Shown here: piece after piece, positions 36,682 through 48,230 of the stretch | Layout of the letters: the number at the start of each line of letters is the position of its first letter | Position numbering within the stretch: position 1 is the stretch's first letter | Assembly: GCA_947034885.2 (NCBI GenBank) | Contig: OX344751.2 | Location: 38,159,082-38,223,081, forward strand | DNA length: 64,000 nt | Source of the DNA: Thuidium tamariscinum | Taxonomy: Eukaryota > Streptophyta > Bryopsida > Hypnales > Thuidiaceae | Reading direction: 5' to 3' | Translations under genes and position numbers: made by a program | Notes under the pieces: model-generated | Seen by the model: the letters and a program-made list of their open reading frames with translations, nothing else | Database searches by the model: none | Told to the model about the DNA's origin: nothing

Positions 36682-39225
36682 ATCTACTCATGTATTACTT
36701 ATCAAGAAGATTTTGAAATATAAAATTATGGATTGTGATTTTTTTTAAATCATTCCCACTTGATTTTTTCTAATCTTCAAGCATCATCACATTCTTATAT
36801 TTCTTAGCAAGTTAGCATCTTCACCTAAAATTTAAAAATGAGAAGAAATAGATTTGAATTAAAACTTCTCCTTGTGATTTATGTAAAAGTCAAAGAATCA
36901 TCCTAATGTTGTACTCAAGGGGTGCACTATGTAATATGTTAGGACATCATGTGCATTCAAGCCCCTAAAAGATGAGGGCTATGTAGGTACATTTGGTGAA
37001 TTAAAATAGGGCTATCTTTACCTAAATTTCTAAAGTTAGGTCATTTTAATCACCCTATCTTTATTTTGAAATTGTTTTGGGTGCTAATTAATTATACCCT
37101 ATGTTCATTATACATAGAAAAGACTTGCATTTTTCTTACAAACACAAAGAGAAGAGGATTTGTTATTAAAACTTTGACTAAACATGTGATACATTTAAAA
37201 GAGACTAGATAAGCAATATTTCCATTCAACAATTACATTCAAACACATTCAAAGTGTGAATACTTATAAGAGCACAACCATTAGTTGTCACCATTAGTTG
37301 TCACTCATTAGTTGTCACTCTCATTTATATGTAGAGCTCATGCTCTCATAAAATTTAGTCCATAGGATTCTTAATTTCACACTTTGTTTACTACATAATA
37401 GTTTAGATTTTTGGAGATTCTTTTTGGCAACCCTACTTTAGGATAAAAAAAAAGAAGGTAAAGTTGTGTATTATTTCCTACCCTTCATTATTTATAATGA
37501 GTAATACCCCATTTTAGTGATGCTAGATTACATCTAAAAATTGTCTAAAATTTAGGCCAAGATAATTAAAACCACCCTTCATTTGATTGCACATTATAGT
37601 TAAAGAAATTGGAAGTGCCCCCTCAAGATGTTGTATTATTAAATAATTAGATTTCAAAATACAAAAAAATGAATGGATATTTATGTAAGAACTTCATCAT
37701 TTTAATTTCTCTATTTTTCAAGCATCATTATATTCATGTATTATTTATCACCTTCACCAAAAATTTTAAAACTAGAAGAAAGAGATTATTTTAAGTTAGA
37801 ACTTCTCTTCTAATTTTATATAAATCTCACAATCATTTTAATGGTGTAACATTTATAAAGTGGATTCTAGGATACAAAATAATGATTAAAATTTTGTATA
37901 ACTAAGAATTTTTTTGTTTGAATTTTTTTATTTTTCAAGCATCAACATATTCATGTATTATTCATTACCTTTACCAAAATTTAAAAACTAAAGGGAAGAG
38001 ATTTAAATGAAAACTTCTCCTTTTGATTGAATCAAATCTTAAAGTCATCATAATGGTGTAATATTCATTAAGTGAATTTTAGAATAAAAAATAATGCATA
38101 GATATTTGTGAACGATCTTCTCCATTTGAAATTCTCTATTTTCCAAGCATCATTATATTTACATACTATTTATCAATTTCCACCTTTAACAATAAATAAA
38201 AAATAAAAAAGAAGAGGTTTAAATAAAAACTTCTTCTTTTGATTTATATAAATGTTATTTGAAGGCTCATCCTAATGGCAAATTATTTATCAAGCAAATT
38301 TTAGAACTCAAAATAGTGGATGGAGACTTTAATAACAATTTGCCTATTTCAATTTTTCCTATTTTCGAATCATCATCATAGTCATGTCTTATTTAGGCAC
38401 CACTTTGATTTCATCTTAAAAATTAGAGGGAAGAGGTATAAGTGAAATAAGTTCCCTATTTGATATACAACTTTATTTTGAAGGCTCATCCTCACGGTGA
38501 ATTATTTTATCAAACGGATTTTAGAACTCAAAATAGTGGATGGAGACTTCAATAACAACTTGCCTATTCAAATTTTTTCAATTTTCAAGCATTATAATAC
38601 CTATGTCTTATTTAAATACGACCTTACTCTCATCTTTAAAATTAGAAGGAAGATATTCAAAAATAAAACTTCTCTTTTAGATTTATGCAACTTTTATTTG
38701 AAGGCTCATCTTTTTGGTAAATTATTTATCAAGTGAACTTTAAAACTCAAAATAGTAGATAGAGATTTCAATAACGACTTGCCCATTTGAGTTTTTCTAT
38801 TTTCAAAGTATCACCATACTTATATCTTATTAGGTCACTACCTTCATGTCAATTCTAAAAATTAGTGAAAAGATATTTAAATGAAAACATTTGATTTTTG
38901 ATTTACAAAAATGTCAAAGAATTGTCCAAACAAAAAAAATTATCAAATAAATTCTAGGATACAATAGAATGGATGGAGACTCAAGTGTATAAGAATATAT
39001 CCATTTAAATTTCTCCATTCTTTAAGCATCATTCTACTCAAGTATTATTTATTACCTCAATCTACAATTTTAGAATTAAAAGGAAGAGATTTAAATGATA
39101 ACTTCTCCTTTTAATTTATGTAAATGTCAATTAGTCATTTTAATAGTGTATTATTCATGAATTGAACTTCAAAATACAAAATAATAAATAAAGATCTATG
39201 TAAAATTGTAAATTGTTCCCCATTT
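36682..39225. repeat. Diverged satellite, unit about 208-228 bp, at least seven copies
   Basis: A unit with TTTTTCAAGCATCAT, then TATTATTTATCACC, AAAACTTCTCCTTTTGATTTATG and AATTTTAGAACTCAAAATAGTGG recurs head to tail. Anchors lie near 37716, 37933, 38141, 38361, 38583, 38811 and 39021, and a lone related unit lies at about 36690-36930. The copies around 38300-38750 are closest to each other. No reading frame is kept between copies, so it is not a coding repeat. Family unknown. Confidence 0.82.
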
Positions 39226-39609
39226 AATAAATCAATACACATAAAATTACAATTCCATTTACACAAACATCCATATAGTAATAAATTCTCCTCTATACAA
39301 AAGTTGAATGCTCATTGAAAGTTCTGACCTTATCACCCCAATTATAAAGTAGAAAAAAATTCTTAAATTAAATGATATACAAAAATTAAAGATTTACTAT
39401 AGATAATCTAAGATAAACAAATTTCGAGAAGAGCTTTAATATTTAGCAAATGATATAAGACATCTACGCATTGAAGTCTAATCTTAAACATAAACATTGT
39501 TTTCGCTCACCAAACATAGGAGGTACATTAATATGTTTAGAAATTGATGCAAGTGTAACTCATCATAATCAACTATATTATTCGTTCCATTCATTTTTTA
39601 AAAATGTCA

Positions 39610-40050
39610 TACTCTATGTTTCTTGGACAATCACTTGTCTATAGTGACGTCTTGTAGGAGAACGCTTGTCTAAGGTGACCGTGGGTGGAGGTGGGAGTTG
39701 TTGTTCCAAAATTTTCAATTTTTTGCATTTTGGGGTCCGTTTTGGGTCTTGGGGGACCTCTTTGTGGGAGAATGCGGGTTTAGGGTGACTTCGTGTAGGA
39801 GAATGCGGGTGTAAGACGACCTCTTGTAGGAGAATGCAGGTGTAGGGCGACTGCGGGTGGAAGTGGGAGCTGTTGTCCCAAAATTTTCAGTTTTTTGCAT
39901 TTTGGAGGCCATTTTCGATCTTGGAGGGACTTCTTTGTAGTAGAATGCGGGTTTAGGGTGACCTCTTGTAGGAGAACGCGGGTGTAGGGTGACCTCTTAT
40001 AGAAGAATGCTTGTCTAGGGCGACCATGGGTGGAGGTGGAAGCTATTACC
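39610..40050. repeat. 172-bp tandem repeat with 33-bp sub-repeats, about 2.4 copies
   Basis: GGGTGGAGGTGG-type anchors at 39683, 39855 and 40028 give a 172-173 base period. Each unit has CCAAAATTTTCA followed by TTTTTTGCATTTTGG and then two to three short sub-repeats of GTGACCTCTTGTAGGAGAAT. Much richer in G on the plus strand than the surroundings. Confidence 0.8.
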
Positions 40051-40340
40051 TTGCCTTTGTAACAATTTCTTTTATTTCAGAATTTTTTGGCAATTAGAAT
40101 GAGGTTTGGAATTTGTTTTCTATTTTTCCTTTCCACTTGGAGAATTACTTATTATTATTTTTGGTCCTAGGGTTCTCATATCATCACACATTATAGAGAT
40201 TCTAGAATTAGTTATTTTCTAAATTATTGAAAAATATTTTTTGTTTACTTCCTCTCCATTTATTCCATTGAGTTTGGAGAGCTAAATGCCTTGATCTTTT
40301 TCCCTAGGAATGTATTTTAGGAGTTCTTGATTTTTAGAGT

Positions 40341-41283
40341 CTGTAACACCTGAAGAACCATTGTCCCTTTAGGGAACAAATGAGATTTTATATAGATACC
40401 TATGGTCTCAATTTTTGTCTTCATTATTTGAATGTTTTTTTGAAGATAGAAAGATTGATTAGCTTCATATGAATATATATTTTTTCAATCAGTACCCTAG
40501 ATAAAAAATTATGCCTAAATAAACTCAAAACAAAGGAGAAGGGCAATCCAAAACAATTTTTAAAATCAAAATTTTATTTTTCATTTTTTTCTCATAGATT
40601 ATATTTTTGCCTACATGAAAAGTTTTGATACATTTGGATTTGTTATGAGAAAGTTGTGAACAATCTTGTTTCTTAGACAATCAGTGAATCATTGTCTTGA
40701 AAAATAATTTATAGGATTCATATCTAAATGCAATAGTTACAATTATTAAAAAGAAGAAGTTCCACATGGTTTATTTATCTTCTAGAACAATCTCACCATT
40801 GGAATTAGTGCATTTAAATTTCACCTTGGAAATATCAATAATTTAGATTTTCTTTCTTGATATCTTGAACCTACTTCTACTTAATAATTTTTTGAAGAAT
40901 AAAAAATACAATTTTTCATATATATAGTTTTTCCTAAGACTTTCAACTCAATTCTCCACTATAAAGATTGAAAGATCAAAACTTTGTAGTGCAAGAGAAT
41001 TTAAGTTAAGAAGATTCAAAGTCGAACAACCAAGTCTTGCAATGTTGCAAAACTTGTTTATTTCACTTTAAAGTTTAAACACCCATATCTTGAAATTTAT
41101 GTGGTCAAATTTTTTGAAATTTTTGAAATTTTTTCCACAAATTTTCGTACTAGTTAGGTATAAGATTCTAAGTTTAGATATTGAAAAAAAACAATTTTCA
41201 AATTTTTCTTCTCTTTGCTATTAAAATGGGAGTTTAAGTATTTTTTTTTGTAGAAAAAGGGCCTTGGTCCTTTAGGGATTAAG
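40341..41283 (-). mobile_element. Family A TIR element, copy 3, inverted
   Basis: The plus-strand right edge is CCTTGGTCCTTTAGGGATTA and the left edge GTAACACCTGAAGAACCATTG, the degraded complement. Interior blocks match copy 1 in reverse (for example TGAACAATCTTGTTTCTTAGACAATCA area). About 0.94 kb, non-coding. Confidence 0.7.
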
Positions 41284-42627
41284 AATTCAAGTGTTCTAAA
41301 ATTTCCCTTGTTCTTCAAATTATCCCTCTATATAGTGCAAAAATATTTATCATGATTTGCAAGCTCTTTCTTGTAATTATGCATTGAAAATAAACAATCT
41401 GGTTGTCTAGTTAAAACTTTGAATGTCATTTAAGAATGATTAAAAGAAACCCTAAAAAAAGATGCATTAGTGAACTATGTGGGTTGACTTTATGTACCTT
41501 GATATCATTTTTTATCACCCAAGATCAGTGTTCCATAAAGTGGCTAATTTTCGCTTGGTTTCTACCAAGATTTTACCCGTGCTAAATGTACATTGCAGAA
41601 ATTTATGAGAAAATGAAGATTTGAGCAAGTTTTCCCACTTTCGTTACCCAAGGATGCAAAACTGTAAATTCATCCAGTTAGATTTTCGCATCCATCCACT
41701 CCCTGCGAGAATAGGGTTATCAGTTTTAGGACCAAGCAGTCATAGGGTTAGCAAATAACTTACCTCAACCATCCAATGTAGCTGATGGCGGCTCCACCTC
41801 GAACGTTAATTTCGCAGCTATCACTGAACCTATCTTCTCCTTCACGCTGAGGGTTTAGCAGGTGTCTTCTCCACCTGAGGTTCCTCCTTTGCATTAACTC
41901 CAACTCCTGTACGCCATTCACATTCAATGTCGTTTGAATGCAAATTTAATGCTGCGTTTTGTATTCTTCAAATTTTCTCTCCTTGAATCGAGTTCCTCTG
42001 CTGCAATGTTGTTGCTTCATTTAATCTTGGAAGTGCCATTTTGTGAAATTGGAGGCGTCAGTGGTTCAATGCAATTGCTAGCAGGCAAGCAGTCTTCCAC
42101 TTCCTTCCTGTTGTGAACATCTGAGAGACACAAAGGTTTCTTGCACATTCATTGCAATTGGGAAATGGATGTTCTTGTCTTGGAAATTGTGGCACTAGAG
42201 ATTTTGGAGGGAACGCTGAATTGCGGGTGGCCACTTGGCCGGGCATTGGAAGTTTGCAACGGTCTTGTATCTTAGACTCATTGTGCAATCGCAATTCTCC
42301 ACTTTATAAACCCGCTCAGATTGCAAGTTTGCCACTACCTCTGCATTCTTGCGATCTAAAGACTCAATGTTGCTCCCTCGGCTATGATTGATTCAGCATC
42401 TTCCGATCTGCAGAATTCTGTGATTCTCTCTCCACTTTGTGTTTTCAATTCAATTACCAATTCTCATTTGTCAATGTTGTATTGTTGTTGGGTTCTCGAC
42501 GTTGCACTTACTATTTCATATCCAATTTTTTTTGTTGAGATTTCTTTGCGGCTTTGTTCTTTGTTGTGGTCTTCTACTTCTGGTTGTTTGTTGTAGGGTG
42601 CAGGGCTGTGGAAGTGCAGGTGGAGCT
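41284..42627. other. Left flank and leader of the hAT relic
   Basis: Base composition changes from AT-rich to ordinary at about 41510, where CAGTGTTCCATAAAGTGG could be a hAT-type left terminus. No matching right terminus was found. 41700-42620 may contain the element's promoter and untranslated leader; a TTGTTGTAG acceptor-like site lies at 42590-42598. Confidence 0.35.
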
Positions 42628-45600
42628 ATGGCGCCAAAATTAAAGTTACCCGAGAACTTCCGAGTGCGCACCTTCGGATCTTTTAGAAACTTGCTCGGTT
42701 GGGGGAAATACTGGTCTGTTCAATCGGGGAAGGCTTCAATTCCCTCGGTCCTGCTTGAGAACGGTCCTGCTTGTGACAACGTGATGCATGTGTCTAAGAC
42801 GCGGTTGGAGGACTCCTTGCATGTTTCATTGCCCCGCTTCCCATCGTTGTCTGAGGCGACCGTGCTCTCACCGGAGCAACCTAATTGGCTGATTGCAAAA
42901 TTGAAGGGAGAGAAAGGTGCGTGGAAGAGACTAAAAAATTGCCCCGAGCACCATCACGTGGTGGTGGCAAGAGGTGTGGGCCTGCAAGTTCACGTGGGCG
43001 GAGGGAGAATTTGACGTTGTAGGCAACTTGACGGGGGTCGTTTGTAAGATTTGTACTATTGTGAGTGGGAGGCGCAAGGTTTTGGTCCCCAAAGGCGACA
43101 ATTTGGAGAAACATGAAGGCAAGAGGACTTGCCAAGAGGATGGTGATCCTTTCCCACGGCTAAAGAAGGGAGAGACGTACATGAAGTCCGATTGTAAGCA
43201 TTTGCAATTCACAAAGCTCTGGGCAGGGCGACGGCTAGGAGGCAGCATTGCTGATCAAATCGTGGCTGGCTTCAGTGGTGAAACCATAAGGAAGGGAGTA
43301 CAATTCTCTACTTTATTTCAGGTTCTAAATTCGGGTCGCCCCATGTGTGACTATGAACGTGAGCAATACTTGTTGAGGCACTTGAAACTAAAGAATGTCC
43401 TTAGAAAACATTGGTCTGAGACATCTAGTTGGGAGATGGCAGAACATCTTCATGAGTGTGTGTTGGCTGCCTTGAAGTTGTTTGTGCAAAATGCTAGATT
43501 TGTCTCTATTAGTGTAGACGAAGTGACTGCAGTAGACAACACGTCATGGATTGGTGTGCACGTTTATGCTGTGAATTCTTGGGAGAGGGTCCCAAACTTG
43601 CTCTATTTGTCATGTATGGCTGATTGTGGCATTGCAGATCATCTCACTAATGTGATCATGCAAGCATTGCTTAGTGAGGGAGGTTTGACGCAAGAACAAA
43701 TTGCTAGTAAACTTGTTTCATTTGGTGCTGACGGTGTTAGTACGTTTCAGGGCCCCAAAACTGGAGTTTCCACTCAGATTCGAGAGAAGTTGGCGCCGTT
43801 TTGCCTAGGCGCAAGTTGTGCAAGCCATCAAATTAACCTAGTTGTGGAGACCTTATCTAACTATCCTTTGGTTTCAAGGTTGGAGGCTCTATGCCAATCA
43901 TTGTATTCCTATTTTTGCCGCAGTCACAAGCGGCACACTGAGTTGCAGAAGCTCGCAGATCTGATGGAAACTAAAGGCAATAAGATGGTGAGGAATGTGG
44001 AGACACGTTGAATCTCAATGCGCAATCCAGCCCAACGCATCATGTCCGAATATAAGACCCTATTGGTAAAAATGGGTATTGATTTGAGCCAGGCATCTCG
44101 TTCTAAAGGAAGTTCACTTGCTGCTACTAATTTTGATTACCTTAGTGAAATTGAGTTTCTCTTTTCATTGGTATGCTTCATTCCTATATTGAATGTTGTC
44201 CATTGTCTCATTAAATTGTCACAAGCACATGACATTTTCATTTGTGACTTCATGCAGTCCATAAAGGTTTGCCAGGTTGATTTGGCCAAAAGTTTTATAG
44301 ATGAGGCTACTTCCTTCTTGATAGAGGAGTTCCAGCATTATCAACAGTTGATCTCTCTCTCTCTTGTGCTGAAATTCCGATGGAGTGGCTGCAAATTAAA
44401 GGCCAGATTGGTGTTTCGCACCTTGTCTTCAACTGTGGCATCACCAAAGTACTTGCACGTTGCCATTGCAAAGTTACTGGGAACCACTTGTTTGTGACAG
44501 AAGAGGAATTCTTCCACATCCAGGGAAGTATCCAATGGCAGTTTGTAGGTTAGATCACTTCACAGCAGGTAGTTTACAATTCACTTCCCATTTTTTTTTA
44601 AAATTTTTTTTGGATAAGTTTAGTTTTTGTTTTTTCTTTGTTTTAGTTGTGATTTGAAGTACTCTTGCATCCTATTTTTTTTTTCAAATGTTCATAACTT
44701 CATATTGTTTCCTTGCTTGATGACTTAGCAGAGCTTGCGATTTAGATACAATTCACTTCCCATTTTTTTTTGAAGTTTTATTTGGGTAAGTTTAGTTTTT
44801 GTTTTCTCTCTGTTTTAGTTGTGATTTGAAGTACTCTTGCATCCTATTTTTTTTTCAAATGTTCATAACTTCATATTGTTTCCTTGCTTGATGACTTAGC
44901 AGAGCCTGCAATTTAGAGTGCAATACCCGTTCGGTGTAGCGGCACTGCGGCAGTTTGAGGATTCTTGTGCGTTTTTGTATTTCCAATTTTTTTTATTGTT
45001 TGTGTTTGTTGCTTGTGTAGGTGTTAATTCCACCTGAGCTCCATGTTGCTTTCGTGTAGTAGGGTCACTAGGGTGTGCTTTGAATCCAGTAGGGTTTAAA
45101 TGCCCACCGAGGCACTGACTAGATTCACTGACTAGCCCATTTTTGGCGATCTGGCAGAGATTGCACAGTCTCTTTCCGATGAACTCGACTGGCGCTTCTC
45201 GTAGCAAGAGTTACTAGATGCTTTCGGAATTGTCTATCCGCAGTACTGGAAACAACCGAGGGCTGAAGAAAGCTTTGGGCACCACCTCTCTATGCTTAAA
45301 AGGTTTTATTGTCACCCTCGATTGTTGAAAGCCAGTCTAGCTTTGTAAGACGGAGGAAACTCTCATACAACCCCTGAGATGCTCTCTAGTTCCCACTTAG
45401 ACAATCAGCAAGGGTTGTTTAAACTTATAATGAAGGCTAACTGTGAATCTGCCCTTGCTTCAGTTGGTAATTTGAATCCACTCATCTCACTTTGGCGTGG
45501 CCTTTCCCAATCATGCCATTTGAAGAAACTCATTTCTGAGTATTTCAAAGTGGCCAAAATAGGGTGCTGCTTGGTTCTTGGTTTGGTGGAGGATGAACGG

Positions 45601-45725
45601 TGCTTTTCAACACTAAAATTTCTCAAATCTTGACACCGCAATCGACTGGGGAAGCACCTGCCACTGGTGGTTCGCATGTTTGGACAGAAGTTTTACTCTT
45701 TGGAGGATTTTCCATACAAAACAGC
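42628..45725 (+). pseudogene. Broken hAT-superfamily transposase gene (zinc finger plus RNase H-like core)
   Basis: Starts at ATG 42628 (MAPKLKLPENFRVRTFGSFR). After a +1 frameshift near 42960 comes a zinc-finger-like part (WACKFTW, CKIC, HEGKRTC), then a long open core to 44011. The core has the first acidic site in SISVDEVTAVD and the second in FGADGVSTFQG, followed by CASHQINLVVE. A TGA at 44009-44011 replaces an expected Trp, since translation resumes directly as ISMRNPAQRIMSEYKTLL. After 44500 the frame is broken further and interrupted by a duplicated 172-bp insert. The hAT C-terminal dimerisation motif is visible (VEDERCFSTLKFLKS, TGA, then RNRLGKHLPLVVRMF). It resembles zinc-finger-862-like plant hAT proteins. 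At least three stops and two frameshifts make it inactive as a whole, though the 345-codon core is intact. Confidence 0.87.
44577..44918. repeat. 172-bp tandem duplication within the hAT relic
   Basis: Two copies with a 172-base period start at 44577 and 44749 (CAATTCACTTCCCATTTTTT start). They are very similar apart from T-run lengths and a few substitutions. Each holds T-rich tracts and GATGACTTAGCAGAGC at its end. Intron-like composition; it may be a duplicated intron of the former gene. Confidence 0.9.
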
Positions 45726-46000
45726 CATAGAGTCTTGAAAAAATGCAATCAAAGTTGGCCACCATGGAGACATTTAGACCAAGCAGCTGACTGAACTGAG
45801 TGAGCTCCATGCATTTTCAGTATCCTCCCCCTTTTAATGCTTTAGTTTTTATCAGATTTCGCTGGCTTTGCAGTTCAACACTGTTGTAGTGTTGTCTCTC
45901 CTTGACATTGAAGATTGTTGGTTGGGCGATTCAACATTTGTGAAAGTTGGTGTGATTGCATGAGGGACTCACGGACTGGGCAGTGGGCATCTCGGTTTAT

Positions 46001-46133
46001 GAAGGCGCTGGATTCATATGCGAGTAGTTGGCATCGTCAAGGCGCATGATTCATTTGCAGGGGTCTGGCATCGTGAAGGTGTTGGATTCATTTGCAAGGG
46101 TCTAACATCCTGAAGGCACTGGATCACATTGGC
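46001..46133. repeat. Minisatellite, 37-40-bp unit, 3.5 copies
   Basis: Units begin GAAGGCGCTGGATTCAT at 46001, then near 46038, 46074 and 46114, each with a CATCGT-like end. Copies are degenerate. Located in the 3' flank of the hAT relic. Confidence 0.75.
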
Positions 46134-46371
46134 GACTTGTGTTTTCTAACATAAACTAACGTGGCTTGTTTGTTCTGTGTTGTGCAGACCCACTAATACT
46201 GCGTCAAGGCAGTCTTGCTTTATGCAAGTGGGGTTCAATTCCCCAATTAGTGATTGTATAGAATGTGTAACTTGTTTTGAATGTATGATTTCTTTTGAAT
46301 GTATATGGCTTCAGTATTGGTTTCAATATGGCTTTAGTATTTGGTTCAGTTTTTTCTCATTAGGTTCAAGA

Positions 46372-46507
46372 TATCTTGCAAACTGTCTTTCTCATTTCAT
46401 GCTTGAAATTTCGTTCTTGGTTGCTTGTTCCATTTCTAGCTTTGCAAACTTTCTCATTTCATGCTTGCATTCTTGTTGTTGGTTGCTTCTTGTTCCATTT
46501 CTGGCTC
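46372..46507. repeat. Tandem duplication of about 65 bp
   Basis: TTTCTCATTTCATGCTTG and GGTTGCTTGTTCCATTTCT recur about 63-66 bases apart, the second copy with small insertions. Non-coding. Confidence 0.75.
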
Positions 46508-46559
46508 ACACCAAATATGTAGCACTTCCCCAATTCGCAAATTTTTGATCAATTCTAAC

Positions 46560-47319
46560 TGACCTTAGCTTTTCTAACCAACTCGTTTCATACAAATTCG
46601 CAATCAGTACACTTCTGTACTTTACTACGTAAAAATACTTCTTGCAAGTTGCATTTTACTACAAGGCCCCCAAAATATACAAAATTCCACCATTTTGATA
46701 CTAATTTATCTATAGGCGTTTGTCAAGACAAGAGAAGTTTCGCGGAAACAGCTCTCTGTCAGGTAGGGTACTATATATCCAACGAATTCTGAAAAAATGA
46801 TTCTAGGATCGCTGCCCAAGATTCATTTCAAATATCCTACCACGGAAAAAAAGTTGAAGAACTATTGGTAGATGATTCTAGAATTATTCTCTATAAATAG
46901 GTGACAACATTTAAAGAAGAGTATAGTAAGAATGCAAGCAAAGTATAAATATGCAATGGAATCTATTTTGTATTCTATTGAAAATTTTGCCGAATTAATG
47001 AAAATTAATTAATAATATGAAAAAAATACAATAGTGAAGTATTTGAAAACACATCAACACTAGGGTGCTTAATGAGGAAGTTGAGTGTATTGATCTAAAG
47101 AAGCAATTGGCAAGTCGATAGTTGGTGAACTTGGTTATGGATAAACCATGGTTGATGAAGCCTCTGAAAATAGTTTCCTCCACCCATTGTTTTGTAATAA
47201 GACATGATATTACTATATTAGCATAAATTCTTAAGCCACATTGCATGCCTCTAAATTTCAAAAAGTAATGTAAATAAATTAACTCGTTCTTTTATGATGT
47301 GCCATTTAAAAAAATATAT
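46560..47319. other. AT-rich intergenic, no gene seen
   Basis: No supported gene. Ordinary-composition DNA of the hAT island gives way to AT-rich sequence at about 46600. Confidence 0.5.
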
Positions 47320-47638
47320 CACTAGAAGAAAACTACACTATTCATGCCAAAAACTACGTTAAACTTGCCAAACTTGCGTTGTACTTAATAAAGACTGCAT
47401 TGTGTTGAACGTAACATGTGGAGTAGATAACGTGTTGAGTTCTCTCTTCATAACGCAAAATTCTGTGTTTCAACGTGTCAATACAAAATTGAACAAGGAA
47501 AACGCAAATTTTTGTGTTAGAATGAAAATTTTTGCATGACAAAGCAGGACTTCAACACAATCCACTCCACGCATTACGTTGAATGCAACACAATTTTAAT
47601 ACAGTTTTTGTCAAATACAATGTAGTTTTCTTCTAGTG
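47320..47638. mobile_element. CACTA-type non-autonomous element, 319 bp
   Basis: Starts CACTAGAAGAAAACTACA and ends TGTAGTTTTCTTCTAGTG, perfect 18-bp terminal inverted repeats with the CACTA...TAGTG ends of the En/Spm superfamily. The termini match those of the palindrome at 63556-63741. The three flanking bases (TAT and CTA) do not form a clean duplication. The interior is only partly palindromic and has no coding capacity. Confidence 0.82.
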
Positions 47639-47801
47639 CTATATCCTATATGCAAGGTGATAAGGTGTTGAGGTCTATGCATAGAATCTCAAATTTGAAC
47701 TCTCTTGTGCAAATATTTTGTAATTTTTGTCATAAAATTTACTTCCATTTGTTCATTCCTAAATTATTGTGTGAAAAAGTCTACAAAAATGAAATTAAAA
47801 T

Positions 47802-48230
47802 ATAACCTGTAAAGGATTAAGAATCTCCTTGTCTACAAATAAAGCTATAATTCATTGTATTTGGATTAAAGATAAAAAAATTATAGACAATCTTGTTTTT
47901 TGAGCAATTATAGAAACTTCTTGAAAAAATAACATATTAGATTTCATTTTGAATGCAATTTTCACAAATTTTCTAAAAAATTGTTTGTGGAGGTTAAATT
48001 TTCTTCCTAGAAGAATCACACAATTAGAATTTACATTTTTCAATTCCATCTTAAAGCTATTAATAATTTATTTTTTTGTTCAACCTATTTCTATTTAACA
48101 ATTTGCTAACCTCTAAGTACTCAAGCAACTATTTTTGGTTGTTGCCTTACTTTGGGTATAATTTTTGGGCATAATTTTTTTTTGCTTCACTTTAAAAAAA
48201 AATAGATTGTCTTTCAACATTTACATTCAA
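47802..48230 (-). mobile_element. Family A TIR element, inverted fragment
   Basis: Blocks such as GACAATCTTGTTTTTTGAGCAA and GAATGCAATTTTCACAAATTTTC are the complement of the interior of copy 1. One end only (TAACCTGTAAAGGATTAAG near 47803) resembles the terminus. Confidence 0.5.

Noticed and set aside
36682-39225. CRISPR-like array
   Set aside because: Units are over 200 bases, diverged throughout and without distinct spacers; this is a satellite in a plant genome.
46177-46548. 123-codon plus-strand frame rich in Phe, Cys and Ser
   Set aside because: Made from T-rich tandem duplications in the hAT flank; no domain and no splice context.
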